From the NCBI GenBank assembly GCA_039821145.1, contig JBCBOS010000020.1, positions 62,001 through 126,000 on the forward strand: a stretch of DNA of 64,000 bases, in the 5' to 3' direction. Below the pieces are notes generated by a model, which worked only from the letters and a program-made list of their open reading frames with translations, was not told where the DNA came from and searched no databases. This DNA comes from JBCCSZ01 sp039821145. GTDB lineage: Bacteria; Bacteroidota; Bacteroidia; Chitinophagales; Saprospiraceae. Shown in pieces: positions 15,547 to 24,687 of the stretch. The position numbers and the translations under genes were made by a program. The first letter of the stretch is position 1; each line of letters opens with the position of its first letter.

Positions 15547-18102
15547 CTATTCCGGCTCAAATCCTAAGATGATGTTGAAGCGTCCAAATCGACGGAAGAT
15601 CGAGCCAGTACCAGGATCGTCCTTGTCAAATCCAAGACCGTAGTCAAATCCAAGGGTACCAAACATCGGTAGGAAGACCCGCAAACCCATACCGGCCGAA
15701 CGCCGCAGGTCGAAGGGGTTGAACTCGCGGATGCTGCGCCAGGCGTTTCCACCCTGCACAAAGGCCGTCAGGAAGATGGTCGAACTCGGATTGAGGGAAA
15801 CCGGATAGCGGAGTTCCATCGTAAACTTGTCGTAGACCGGAGTGGCCACGATGCCCGTCACACCTGGCTGGGTGTTGGCCTCCAAATCCAATTCGTCATA
15901 CCCCCGCAAGGAAATCAAGTCCACCCCCGTGTAGCCACCGCCAAATTGCTGGCTGGAGAATCCATCGCCACCCAACTGGAAGCGCTCAAAGGGAGAGACC
16001 CCGATGTCGTCGTTGTAGCTGCCCAAAATCCCGATCTTGGCCTGGGTTCTGAGGACAAACTTGCCGAACACCTGCGTATACCATTCCGCATCAAAACGCC
16101 ACTTGTGGTATTCGATGAACTTGAAGCGCTCCGATACGTCTAGGTCAGAGTAGTTGCGGTTGTTGAAAAGAGAGTATGGTGGAGTAAACTGAACGGACAA
16201 GGAAATGCGCGATCCACTCTTGGGGAAGATCGGATCGTTGATGGTCGTCCGCGTAATGGTCTGGTTGATGCTGAAGTTGTAGAAGTTGCCGTCGGATACC
16301 CGGGTGCCTTCATCCGTGATGAAAAGACCGCGACCCGATCCCCAATTGACCAAAGAAAGGTTTTGGAGCGACAAAGTCGTATTGGATACAAAGTTGTCAT
16401 CCGGCCACTTGAGGCGACTCCCCAAGCCAACGGACAATCCCGTGATCACAAACTTTTGGAAGCTCGATGTTTCGCGGGTTCCAAAAGCAAAGCGGTTGTA
16501 AAACGCAGCCACTGTGAAGGAATTTGGCTTCTTGCCACCCAACCAAGGCTCCGTAAACGAGATATTGTAAGATTGGAAGAATCTACCGTTGGTCTGCGCG
16601 CGCAAAGACAGGCGCTGGCCATCCCCCTGCGGAAGCGGACTCCAAGCTTCCTTGTTGAAGATGTTTCGCAAGGAGAAGTTGTTGAACGAGACACCCAAGG
16701 TACCGATCACCCCTCGGCCACCACCGGCCCATCCGGCCGACAATTCCAACTGATCCGAAGGACGCTCCTCCACCTTGTACTCAATGTCTACCGTCCCTCG
16801 CTGAGGGTTCACAGGTGTATTCATCTCAAATGCCTCCGGGTTGAAATACCCCAGGTTCATGATCTGGCGCTGGGACCGAATGATGTCCGACCGACTGAAC
16901 TTTTGCCCCGGAAAGGTGCGCAATTCCCGACGGATGACGTGCTCGTGCGTGCGATCGTTGCCGCGGATCACCACCTTGTCAATGGTCGCCTGCGGCCCTT
17001 CAAAGATGCGGATTTCCAAATCGATGGAATCCTCCACAATGGACGTTTCGATGGGATCGACCCGGAAGAACAAATAGCCATTGTCCATGTATAGGGTACT
17101 GACGTCCCGGCCGTCCTGACTGAAACTCAAGCGGGTTTCCAGCATTTCCTGATTGTAGACATCGCCCTTTTGGATGCCCAAAACAGAAGCGAGGGTCTTT
17201 TCGTCGTAAATGGATTGGCCCTTCCAACTGATGTTGCGGAAATAGTAGCGGCCACCTTCCTCGATGTACAATTTGAGCATCAAATCGCCACTTGGATTGC
17301 GCCACACACTGTCCTTGGTCACCCGGGCGTCCCGGAAACCGATGGTATTGTAGTAGGCGACAATGCTTTTCTTGTCCGCCTCATAATCTTCTTCGATGAG
17401 TTTGGAGCCGGAAAACAGCTTGCGCTTGCGCTTGGTATTTTCCATCTTCTTGCGCAGCTTCTTTGACTTGACGGTATTGCCCACAAAGACAATGTCCTTG
17501 ATCTTGACCTTTTCGCCCTTGTCAATGTCGAAGACCAAGCGAACAGCGTTGACCAACTTTTCATCTGGAATCTCGCGCACATTGACCTTGGCATCCAAAA
17601 AGCCCTTGCCTCTGAAAAACTCCAGGATGGCATTGGCGGCGTTGGTCTTGATGTTGTCGGTGACGATGGCTCCCTTGAGCAGGATGGGTTCCAGATCGTC
17701 GTTCATATCGTCGTGGTACGACTTTTTGACGCCCTTGAAAGAGTGGCGGGCCAATCGGGGACGTTCCTTCACAAGGATTTCGAGGAAGATGACATCGCCA
17801 ATGGTCTTTTCCTTGAAAATTTGCACATCTGTAAAGAGGCGCAGCTTCCAAAGAGCTTTCATGGCCCGGGTAATTTCGGGGCCTGGGATGCGCAGCTTGT
17901 CTCCTACCTTAAATCCGGCGATGGCAATGAGGGCATTGTCGTCGCTGAACTCAGCTCCCACAACTTTGATCCCACCGATTTCGTACTCTTTGGGCTCGGA
18001 ATATTCTATGACGGGAATGGAGTCGGTGAATTGGGCCTGCAGGGGGGCCTGGAAGATGATTAGGAGAAAAAAGCCAAAAATCGCAACTACACTATGTTTC
18101 AT
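15547..18102 (-). CDS. bamA: BamA outer-membrane assembly factor, paralog 2
   Basis: 851 residues: signal peptide ending LQAQ (1-24), POTRA chain to about residue 450 (for example VIRGNDRTHEHVIRRELRTFPGQKFS), then a 16-strand Omp85 barrel ending ILGFEPE. It lies downstream of uppS in the same direction, the usual Bacteroidota order, so it is the likely housekeeping BamA. The ompH/skp genes that commonly follow bamA in this phylum are absent; the accessory island starts there instead. The gap to uppS is 217 bases, without a recognised feature. Confidence 0.93.
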   Translation of the reverse strand: MKHSVVAIFGFFLLIIFQAPLQAQFTDSIPVIEYSEPKEYEIGGIKVVGAEFSDDNALIAIAGFKVGDKLRIPGPEITRAMKALWKLRLFTDVQIFKEKTIGDVIFLEILVKERPRLARHSFKGVKKSYHDDMNDDLEPILLKGAIVTDNIKTNAANAILEFFRGKGFLDAKVNVREIPDEKLVNAVRLVFDIDKGEKVKIKDIVFVGNTVKSKKLRKKMENTKRKRKLFSGSKLIEEDYEADKKSIVAYYNTIGFRDARVTKDSVWRNPSGDLMLKLYIEEGGRYYFRNISWKGQSIYDEKTLASVLGIQKGDVYNQEMLETRLSFSQDGRDVSTLYMDNGYLFFRVDPIETSIVEDSIDLEIRIFEGPQATIDKVVIRGNDRTHEHVIRRELRTFPGQKFSRSDIIRSQRQIMNLGYFNPEAFEMNTPVNPQRGTVDIEYKVEERPSDQLELSAGWAGGGRGVIGTLGVSFNNFSLRNIFNKEAWSPLPQGDGQRLSLRAQTNGRFFQSYNISFTEPWLGGKKPNSFTVAAFYNRFAFGTRETSSFQKFVITGLSVGLGSRLKWPDDNFVSNTTLSLQNLSLVNWGSGRGLFITDEGTRVSDGNFYNFSINQTITRTTINDPIFPKSGSRISLSVQFTPPYSLFNNRNYSDLDVSERFKFIEYHKWRFDAEWYTQVFGKFVLRTQAKIGILGSYNDDIGVSPFERFQLGGDGFSSQQFGGGYTGVDLISLRGYDELDLEANTQPGVTGIVATPVYDKFTMELRYPVSLNPSSTIFLTAFVQGGNAWRSIREFNPFDLRRSAGMGLRVFLPMFGTLGFDYGLGFDKDDPGTGSIFRRFGRFNIILGFEPE

Positions 18103-18319
18103 TCTAATGTTTTTCTATCACACTCTAATAATTGGGCGAAATCCATTGATTTTCATTTCGCCAGGCCAAAATAGGCCATTTGTGGTACTTGAAGGAGTCA
18201 AGGGGCCGACAGACAACAATACAAAGTGCCCGAAAGGAGAACGTTGGTTGTGTCTGGGTGTTGCTTGTCTTCAATTAACCTTAACAAAAAGAAGCGATAA
18301 AGTCCCAAAACGACAGTTG

Positions 18320-19060
18320 TCAAGCCAGTTGTTCGCTGGTTTTCCCGAATCGCCGCTCCCGGTTTTGATAATCGAGTATGGCCTGATACAAATGATCCTT
18401 GCGGAATTCTGGCCAGTAAACTTCTGTAAAATACAATTCGGCATAGGCAATTTGCCACAGCAAAAAATTGCTGATGCGCGTCTCGCCACTGGTGCGAATC
18501 AACAGCTCCGGGTCGGGCATTTCCCGGGTCGCCAGGGCATCGCTGAATCGCTTTTCATCGATGGTGTTGGGGTCGAGCTGTCCGCTTGCTGCCTCAATGG
18601 CCAGTTTGCGGGCTGCTTCCACGATTTCCCATTTGGCGCTGTAGTTGAGTGCCAATACCAGGGTCATCCGGTCGTTGTTGGCTGTATCTTCGATGCCGTC
18701 CAAGAGCGCCTTGTGGGTCCGATCGGGCAAGCGATTCAGGTTGCCGATGGCTTTGAGGCGGATGTTGTTCTTGTTCAGGGTTGCTACCTCCTTGGTCAGT
18801 GTGTCCACCAACAAGGTCATCAGGGCATTGACTTCAAATCGAGGGCGGCTCCAATTTTCGGTGGAAAAAGCGTAGAGGGTCAAATACTCTACCCCCAACT
18901 CTGCCGCTGCCTCGGTGACTTCACGCACCGATTTGACCCCACTTCGATGTCCAAACACCCTGGGTTGCCCTTTTTCCTTGGCCCATCGGCCATTGCCATC
19001 CATGATGAGCGCGATGTGTCGGGGCAGCTTATTTTGATTGATTTGCGACTTCAAGTCCAT
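18320..19060 (-). CDS. uppS: isoprenyl transferase (undecaprenyl diphosphate synthase)
   Basis: 246 residues. Builds the C55 lipid carrier for cell-wall and surface-polysaccharide synthesis from isopentenyl diphosphate. Family signatures are all present: IALIMDGNGRWAK (16-28, catalytic Asp21), FGHRSG (36-41), FSTENW (65-70), RTSGETRISNFLLWQ and AELYF near residues 189-211. ATG start is normal. It stands upstream of bamA paralog 2 in the same direction. Confidence 0.96.
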   Translation of the reverse strand: MDLKSQINQNKLPRHIALIMDGNGRWAKEKGQPRVFGHRSGVKSVREVTEAAAELGVEYLTLYAFSTENWSRPRFEVNALMTLLVDTLTKEVATLNKNNIRLKAIGNLNRLPDRTHKALLDGIEDTANNDRMTLVLALNYSAKWEIVEAARKLAIEAASGQLDPNTIDEKRFSDALATREMPDPELLIRTSGETRISNFLLWQIAYAELYFTEVYWPEFRKDHLYQAILDYQNRERRFGKTSEQLA

Positions 19061-19212
19061 TTGCTGAAGGGGGTAGTTTCCAAAAACGCCCTAAATTTAA
19101 GAAAAGTCTGCTAAGCGGAGTCGCCTTTTCTGTCTTTGCATGAAGAATCGGCCGTTTTTCAGCTGATCTTACCCATATTTTAACAAAATGACCCTCCCCA
19201 AGAGACGGATTG

Positions 19213-19235
19213 GGCCCGCAAACGACAAACGGGCC
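19213..19235 (-). terminator. possible terminator hairpin after HU
   Basis: GGCCCG (19213-19218) and CGGGCC (19230-19235) are perfect inverted arms about 90 bases past the HU stop. There is no clear T-run, so the terminator call is weak. Confidence 0.25.
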
Positions 19236-19324
19236 GATCTGTAAAGACCTGCCCGTCCTGCGTTTCTTCGGTAAATTGCAAGAGTTCGTTCCCGCGGATG
19301 GGAATGATCCTGCAATGGGGTGAC

Positions 19325-19597
19325 TTAGTTCATGTTGGTAACCAATTCTTTGCCGGGCTTGAACTTCACGACGTTCTTGCTGGGAATCATGATGGACTCG
19401 CCAGTCTTTGGATTGCGGCCCGGGCGGGCATTGCGAGTAGTAACAGTGAAAGTACCAAATCCGACCAGGCTCACTTTGTTGCCATCTTTGAGGGATTCAC
19501 CAATGCAGTTGATAACAGCGTTCAGCGCCTCAGATGCTTGTGTCTTGGACAGGTTGGCTTCTTCTGCCATTCTGTTGATTAAATCTCCTTTGTTCAT
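19325..19597 (-). CDS. HU-family DNA-binding protein
   Basis: 90 residues, the usual HU length. It starts MNKGDLINRMAEEANLSKTQ and has the DNA-arm region FGTFTVTTRNARPGRNPKTGE with the intercalating RNP motif. It bends and compacts DNA as a dimer. The frame is open 18 codons upstream, but the family start is the ATG at 19597. Single-gene transcript between uppS and the small lipoprotein. Confidence 0.95.
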   Translation of the reverse strand: MNKGDLINRMAEEANLSKTQASEALNAVINCIGESLKDGNKVSLVGFGTFTVTTRNARPGRNPKTGESIMIPSKNVVKFKPGKELVTNMN

Positions 19598-19797
19598 TTG
19601 ACTGATTTTTGATATGTACAAATTTGGCACAAAAATGTCTCCTCTGACCAATTGGTAAAGCGCACGACTTCAGAATGGGCTGATTTTGCCGTAACTTTAT
19701 CCCATAGCTCGGCCGTTCTGACGTATTTTAGGCCATAAAACACTAAAATTTACGTTCAAATAGCAGTCGGGATTCAAAATATTTAAATTTTTTATAC

Positions 19798-20001
19798 ATG
19801 AAGCGTTTTCTTTCTCTCTTGTTTTTCTGCGCCCTTTTCAGTCTCATCGCCACCACCAGCAGCTCCTGCAGTCGAAAAACCGGTTGCCCGGTCAATGAAA
19901 ATGCCCATGTCAAGCCCGGCAAAAACAGTCAATTTTCCTCCAAAAAACGCGGAAAATCCAATCTATTCCCCAAAAACATGCGCCGCCGCAAGGGACGCTA
20001 G
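19798..20001 (+). CDS. small basic lipoprotein, unknown
   Basis: 67 residues: a signal peptide (MKRFLSLLFFCALFSLIATT), a Cys at 24 in SSSCSRK that could be lipidated, then a short Lys/Arg-rich tail with KTGCP and NLFPKNMRRRKG. Small proteins with a C-x-x-K-T-G-C-P core and this tail are common in Bacteroidota, but I know of no function. It converges with the oppC-like gene. Confidence 0.7.
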   Translation: MKRFLSLLFFCALFSLIATTSSSCSRKTGCPVNENAHVKPGKNSQFSSKKRGKSNLFPKNMRRRKGR

Positions 20002-20054
20002 ACAGCTCTTGCACATCATCGGTCAAGGTGAGTAAAAATGGGTGGGAAAAGGTG

Positions 20055-21365
20055 TCAACCCCTTCGAGGGTCAATCGCATCGGTCAATCCCTCTCCAATG
20101 AAGTTGAAGATGGAGACAGTCACAAAGATGGCCAAGCCCGGAAATACAGCCAACCACCAAGCCCCTGGACTGTTGCGCGCCAAACTGAGCAAGCGCCCCC
20201 AGGTCACCTGAGCACTGCCTGCCCCTTGTCCCAAAAAGGACAAAAAAGCTTCCAATAAGATGGCTCCTGCAATGCCAAAGGCCAAGGTAATCAGCACCGG
20301 GCCCAATGCATTGGGAATGACGTGGCGCCAAATGATCCGCCAGTTGTTGTAGCCCATCGCGCGGGCCGCCTCTATGTATTCCAAGGCTCGAATGCGAAGA
20401 ATCTCCCCTCGAATGAAACGGGCAATCCCCGTCCAACTGATCAAGCCAATGATGACCATCACACTGAAGACATTGGGCCGGGGAATGATCACCAAAATGG
20501 CCAACAACAACATCAGACCCGGAATGGAATTCATCACTTCTATCAGTCGCATCACCAAAATGTCCACCGGCATGGTCCACTTTCGTCCCAACCAAGGAAG
20601 TCGTTTCAGAAGGGTTGCCAACAAATTGGCCAGCAAAAGGATGCCCATTGCCCATCCGAGGCTGATGAGCAGTTGTGTGTAAAAATTGCTGCTTTCCTCC
20701 AAAACATATGACCGGACCTCCACTGCATAAAAATACGCCAATGGCAATGCCAATAGATTGAGCAATACACGGACGCGCGACACCTGCAAATGCCGATCGC
20801 CATAGTACCCGGCCAAGGCCCCCAGCAGGATGCCAATGAAGGCAGCCACCGCCATGGACAACAGCCCGATCACCAAGGCCACCCGCGTCCCGCGAATCAT
20901 CCCGGCAGCTACATCTCTGCCCAAACTGTCTGTTCCCAGTCGATGCCGAAAGCGCGGCGCTTTGACTTTCTGAGGATCAAAGGGACTCTTGTAGCTATTG
21001 CCCATGTCGAGATTGTTGTCGGCATACGGAATCAGCGGCCACACCACCGATTCGTATTGGGCCTCCTTCCAGTCAAAATTGGACATTCCCTCGGGCCATT
21101 TGCCCACGCCAGCATCCACCAAATAGTTGCGGAATACCGGCCAATGTGCCTGCCCCTCCAACTGACAATAAATGGGTTTGTCATTGGCCAAAAAGTCTGC
21201 AAACAAGGCGATGACAGCCAAAAAGCTCAGAATGCGCAAAGCCCAGATGGCAACGCGATTTTTCCGATACTGCCTCCAGACCTGCTTCCAGTAATCAGGT
21301 GACTTAGGACGTTCGTCCATTTGCTGCTGCAGGCGCTGTTCCCGTTTTTGTTTGCGAAAAAGCAT
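20055..21365 (-). CDS. peptide-type ABC importer permease (OppC/DppC-like)
   Basis: 436 residues, longer than the usual ~300. An N-terminal membrane helix is followed by a ~90-residue extracytoplasmic insert (FLANDKPIYCQLEG ...). Then comes the permease core with LGTDSLGRDV and the EAA loop EYIEAARAMGYNNWRIIWRH that docks the ATPase. ATG at 21365 is preferred over a TTG six codons upstream. It is last in a four-gene operon with two substrate-binding proteins and an OppB-like permease. No ATPase gene is in the window. Confidence 0.9.
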   Translation of the reverse strand: MLFRKQKREQRLQQQMDERPKSPDYWKQVWRQYRKNRVAIWALRILSFLAVIALFADFLANDKPIYCQLEGQAHWPVFRNYLVDAGVGKWPEGMSNFDWKEAQYESVVWPLIPYADNNLDMGNSYKSPFDPQKVKAPRFRHRLGTDSLGRDVAAGMIRGTRVALVIGLLSMAVAAFIGILLGALAGYYGDRHLQVSRVRVLLNLLALPLAYFYAVEVRSYVLEESSNFYTQLLISLGWAMGILLLANLLATLLKRLPWLGRKWTMPVDILVMRLIEVMNSIPGLMLLLAILVIIPRPNVFSVMVIIGLISWTGIARFIRGEILRIRALEYIEAARAMGYNNWRIIWRHVIPNALGPVLITLAFGIAGAILLEAFLSFLGQGAGSAQVTWGRLLSLARNSPGAWWLAVFPGLAIFVTVSIFNFIGEGLTDAIDPRRG

Positions 21366-21385
21366 AGAACTCTGAAGGTACAAAA

Positions 21386-22810
21386 TTACAAATCAAACTT
21401 CACCCGGGGGTCTGCCCAGGTATAGAGAATGTCTGCCATCAAATTGCCCAATATGGTCATCACAGCCGTGAGCATCAGGATGATGTATACCACTGGCCAG
21501 TCCTTGGCAAGAATGGAATCCAAGACCAACAAACCCATGCCCGGAATGTTGAAAATCAGCTCAATGACAACCGATCCGGTAATGGCCGCGGGAAGGATGC
21601 CCGCCATCATGGTAATGAGCGGAAAAACTGCATTTCGGAAATTGTGCCGCCAGTGAACCTGATGTGGCGACAAGCCTTTGGCCCAAGCTGTTCGAATGAA
21701 GTCCTGCCGTTTGACATCCAACGTACTGCCACGCATCTGCCGCGCCATAAAGGCCAGGCCACCATAGGTCAAGCAAAAAACAGGCAATATCAAATGTGTC
21801 AGACGTTGCCAAAACCTGGGCCAAAATGGATCGGAGGCCGTCATGTTGCCCAATCCAACAGAAGGAAAAATATTGGCCCACTCCCCGAATTGAGAGGTGG
21901 TAAAAAACATGACCAACATCGTCGCAATCCAAAAAGTCGGCAGGGAATACAGCATGAACAGGCCAGCACTGGTGATGCGATCGAACCACTGACCATAGCG
22001 GTTGGCAGAGTAGACCCCCAAGGGAATGGCGATCAAAAAGGTAAAAAACATGGAGAGCAGACTCAGGACCACCGTCCACCAAAGAGCATCTTTTATTTTT
22101 TGCCCGGCGGGCTGTCCATTTTGCAGCGATACCCCAAAATCTCCCTTCAGAAAAGCCACCAGCCAGTTGTGGTATTGATTGTCAAGACCATTCACCCGAA
22201 TGGATGGGATCATCAGATCAGAGGGGCGGGCCGTGCTTTGCAAGTTGGCATAGGCCGCCTTCAGCTCCAACAACTCTGTGGCGATCTGCTGCTCCAGCTC
22301 CGGGTTCTTTTCCAAGTCCTTGCCAATTTCCTCCCATTCATACTGGATGGCAGCAACCTTGTAGATATGCTCCAAGTGCAGGAAATGGCGTTGCAAATTG
22401 ATCAGATCATCCTTGCCCAAGCTGTCGGGCAGTTGGCTGAAGTGGGCCATGAATCCATCGTAGGTTTCCATGTATTGATGGACGGCATCCCAATTGCCAT
22501 ATTGGTCCAAGAGCTTGCGCATGGCTCTGCGCCGATCGGGCGGTACGATTTGTTGGAGGGTATCGGGATAGGCTCGCGGCAGCAAGCTGAGATAGAAAGG
22601 GGGACGATCAACCCCCAAATCACGGGCCTTGTAGCGGTAATCTCGTTCGTATTGTTTTTTGTTTTCCCAATTGATGTCATTCTCCGAGTTGATGAGCAAA
22701 CGATCGACCGGGTCTCCCGGGGAGCACTGGCTCAGACCAAATGCTACCAGGGAGACCATTAAAAAGGTGGGTACAAAAAGTACAATCCGTTTTGCGATGT
22801 ACAAAAACAT
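21386..22810 (-). CDS. peptide-type ABC importer permease (OppB/DppB-like)
   Basis: 474 residues against the usual ~310-340. After the first helix (FVPTFLMVSLVAFGLSQCSPGDPV) there is a ~150-residue hydrophilic, helical insert (about 45-200) before the permease core. The core has the EAA loop DFIRTAWAKGLSPHQVHWRH and the end ILYTWADPRVKFDL typical of OppB/DppB. It pairs with the OppC-like permease, 20 bases downstream, as the channel of a peptide or related importer. The insert may contact the binding proteins; that is inference. Confidence 0.9.
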   Translation of the reverse strand: MFLYIAKRIVLFVPTFLMVSLVAFGLSQCSPGDPVDRLLINSENDINWENKKQYERDYRYKARDLGVDRPPFYLSLLPRAYPDTLQQIVPPDRRRAMRKLLDQYGNWDAVHQYMETYDGFMAHFSQLPDSLGKDDLINLQRHFLHLEHIYKVAAIQYEWEEIGKDLEKNPELEQQIATELLELKAAYANLQSTARPSDLMIPSIRVNGLDNQYHNWLVAFLKGDFGVSLQNGQPAGQKIKDALWWTVVLSLLSMFFTFLIAIPLGVYSANRYGQWFDRITSAGLFMLYSLPTFWIATMLVMFFTTSQFGEWANIFPSVGLGNMTASDPFWPRFWQRLTHLILPVFCLTYGGLAFMARQMRGSTLDVKRQDFIRTAWAKGLSPHQVHWRHNFRNAVFPLITMMAGILPAAITGSVVIELIFNIPGMGLLVLDSILAKDWPVVYIILMLTAVMTILGNLMADILYTWADPRVKFDL

Positions 22811-22834
22811 AGTGACTACTGGCTAGGTCCAAGC

Positions 22835-24625
22835 TCAATCTGTATTGGCTTGCGCATCCAACCCCAGGTAGTTTTCAAAGATGGCTGGACTCTTCATGGA
22901 AGCCTTGAAATTTTTGAAGCGATTGCTGATGGCAATTCTGTCGCGGGTGTTGTAAAGGAAAATCACAGGCATCTCATCATAGAGCAATTCCTGAAACTCC
23001 ATGTACAACTTCTTGCGCTTTACCGGGTCCAACTCCTGGCGAATCTCATCGATCAGCGCATCCGAATCGGCATTGCCAAAGCCAAAGTAGTTGCCCCCGC
23101 TGCTGGTGTGCCAATACTGCTTGGGATCGTACATTCCCAGATCGACACCTGCACCGAGTATCAGCAGTTCGAAATCACCAGTTCCCCGGTTGCGAATCAG
23201 CAGATTGGCCTCCGTGGGAGTCGGCACGATGTCGATGCCAGCCTTGCGCGCCCCTTCTTTGAACAGCACTGCAATCTTCCGACTGTCGATGTTCTGCGGG
23301 GTCAATAGATATTCCAATGTCAAATCCGTCTTTTCTCCGTCGATGACCTTGTCCACAATGCCATTGCCATCTGTGTCCTTCCAGCCTGCCTCTTCGAGGA
23401 GTGCCTTGGCCTTTTCGACGTTCAGAGAGTAGGGCTCCAATCCCTTGTGGTAATAATCCAACTGCGGAGGAATCGGGCTGGTAATCTTCTGCGCCCCTCC
23501 CAGCTTGATGGTGTTAACTATCTCGTCCGTATCAATACAGTAGGCCAATGCCTTGCGAACCCGCTTGTCGCTCAGCTTCGGATTTTGGGTATTGATGCCG
23601 ATGTAATTGTAAATGGTCGTGTTGGGCGTATGAAGGTCAAATTCTTCCTGAAATTTCTTGTCTCCCTGCAATTGGCTGAAAGGCTCGCCCGGAATGCGGC
23701 CCACAAAATCAACTTCTTTGTTTCTCAATAGGTTCAGGGCAGCCGTTGCATCCCGCACAGGATGGTAGACGATCTCATCGGGAATGGCAGTCAACATCGG
23801 ATAGCGGTCTGCCAGTTGGTCGCCCCACCAATTTTCTTTTTTCTTGAGAATCAGTCGATCCCCGGCAATCCACTCACTCAACTGGTAGGGTCCACTTCCG
23901 GTGATGACTTCCTTTTCTTTTGTGTATCTGGTAGAGGTAAATTGTTTGGCAAAGGCGTCGATCTTCGGTTCTTCTTCTGCCAATTTGCTCGACTTGTCTG
24001 CATCCGTGAGGTCGGCCAAGGCAATGTCCTTGAGCAAGCCATCTGGGTCGTAAACATGTTCTGGGTATACGTAAAAGCCCGTCACATAAGAGGACCGAAT
24101 GTAAGGCTCTCTGGTGACGACCGTCATCTTCTTGGGATTTTCCGGATCGAGGATTACATCCTGAATGGTCCCCAGGTGTGCCCGATAGAGCGGAGCCCCG
24201 ATGGTAATCCGCGGATTGAAGAGGGCCTTGAGGGTAAAGAGATAATCTGTTGCTACGATGGGCATGCCATTGTCCCAGACTGCCTCATCGTGGATTTCAA
24301 AGACAAAAGCTGTCTTCCCTTTGTAGGGCCCCTCCTCGACGATGATTTCGTCGGGCAGCGATTTGGCCAAGACAGGGCTCAATTTCAGAGTAAAGGGGTC
24401 GTAATCCACAAGGGTTTGAAAAATCTGGTTCATCACGCGCGTCGTCCAAGAACGGGTTCCCATGATGGGGTTCAAGTAATCGGGTTCTGCCTGAATGCGC
24501 GTGTGTACAGAGATTTTGTCAGAGCCAGTCGCATCCGTTCCACCGGAGGGAGAGTCCGATACGCAAGCGGGTTGGATCAAGAGACAAAAGAAGAGAAATC
24601 CCAAGAATAGCAAAGATTGTTTCAT
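22835..24625 (-). CDS. family 5 ABC substrate-binding lipoprotein (second)
   Basis: 596 residues. Type II signal with IQPAC (Cys21), then the SBP_bac_5 fold of oligopeptide/nickel binding proteins (RIQAEPDYLNPIMG ..., AYCIDTDEIVNTIKLGGAQKITSPIPP, and YNTRDRIAISNRFKN near the end). It delivers substrate to the permeases encoded 24 bases downstream. It is paralogous to the protein encoded at 24688-26535, so two binding proteins may serve one channel. Confidence 0.92.
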   Translation of the reverse strand: MKQSLLFLGFLFFCLLIQPACVSDSPSGGTDATGSDKISVHTRIQAEPDYLNPIMGTRSWTTRVMNQIFQTLVDYDPFTLKLSPVLAKSLPDEIIVEEGPYKGKTAFVFEIHDEAVWDNGMPIVATDYLFTLKALFNPRITIGAPLYRAHLGTIQDVILDPENPKKMTVVTREPYIRSSYVTGFYVYPEHVYDPDGLLKDIALADLTDADKSSKLAEEEPKIDAFAKQFTSTRYTKEKEVITGSGPYQLSEWIAGDRLILKKKENWWGDQLADRYPMLTAIPDEIVYHPVRDATAALNLLRNKEVDFVGRIPGEPFSQLQGDKKFQEEFDLHTPNTTIYNYIGINTQNPKLSDKRVRKALAYCIDTDEIVNTIKLGGAQKITSPIPPQLDYYHKGLEPYSLNVEKAKALLEEAGWKDTDGNGIVDKVIDGEKTDLTLEYLLTPQNIDSRKIAVLFKEGARKAGIDIVPTPTEANLLIRNRGTGDFELLILGAGVDLGMYDPKQYWHTSSGGNYFGFGNADSDALIDEIRQELDPVKRKKLYMEFQELLYDEMPVIFLYNTRDRIAISNRFKNFKASMKSPAIFENYLGLDAQANTD

Positions 24626-24687
24626 GGTTTGAACATTTAAATTTTAACGGTAGTTTGATTCAACGTTTCCCCAAGTCCCGCCAAGCG

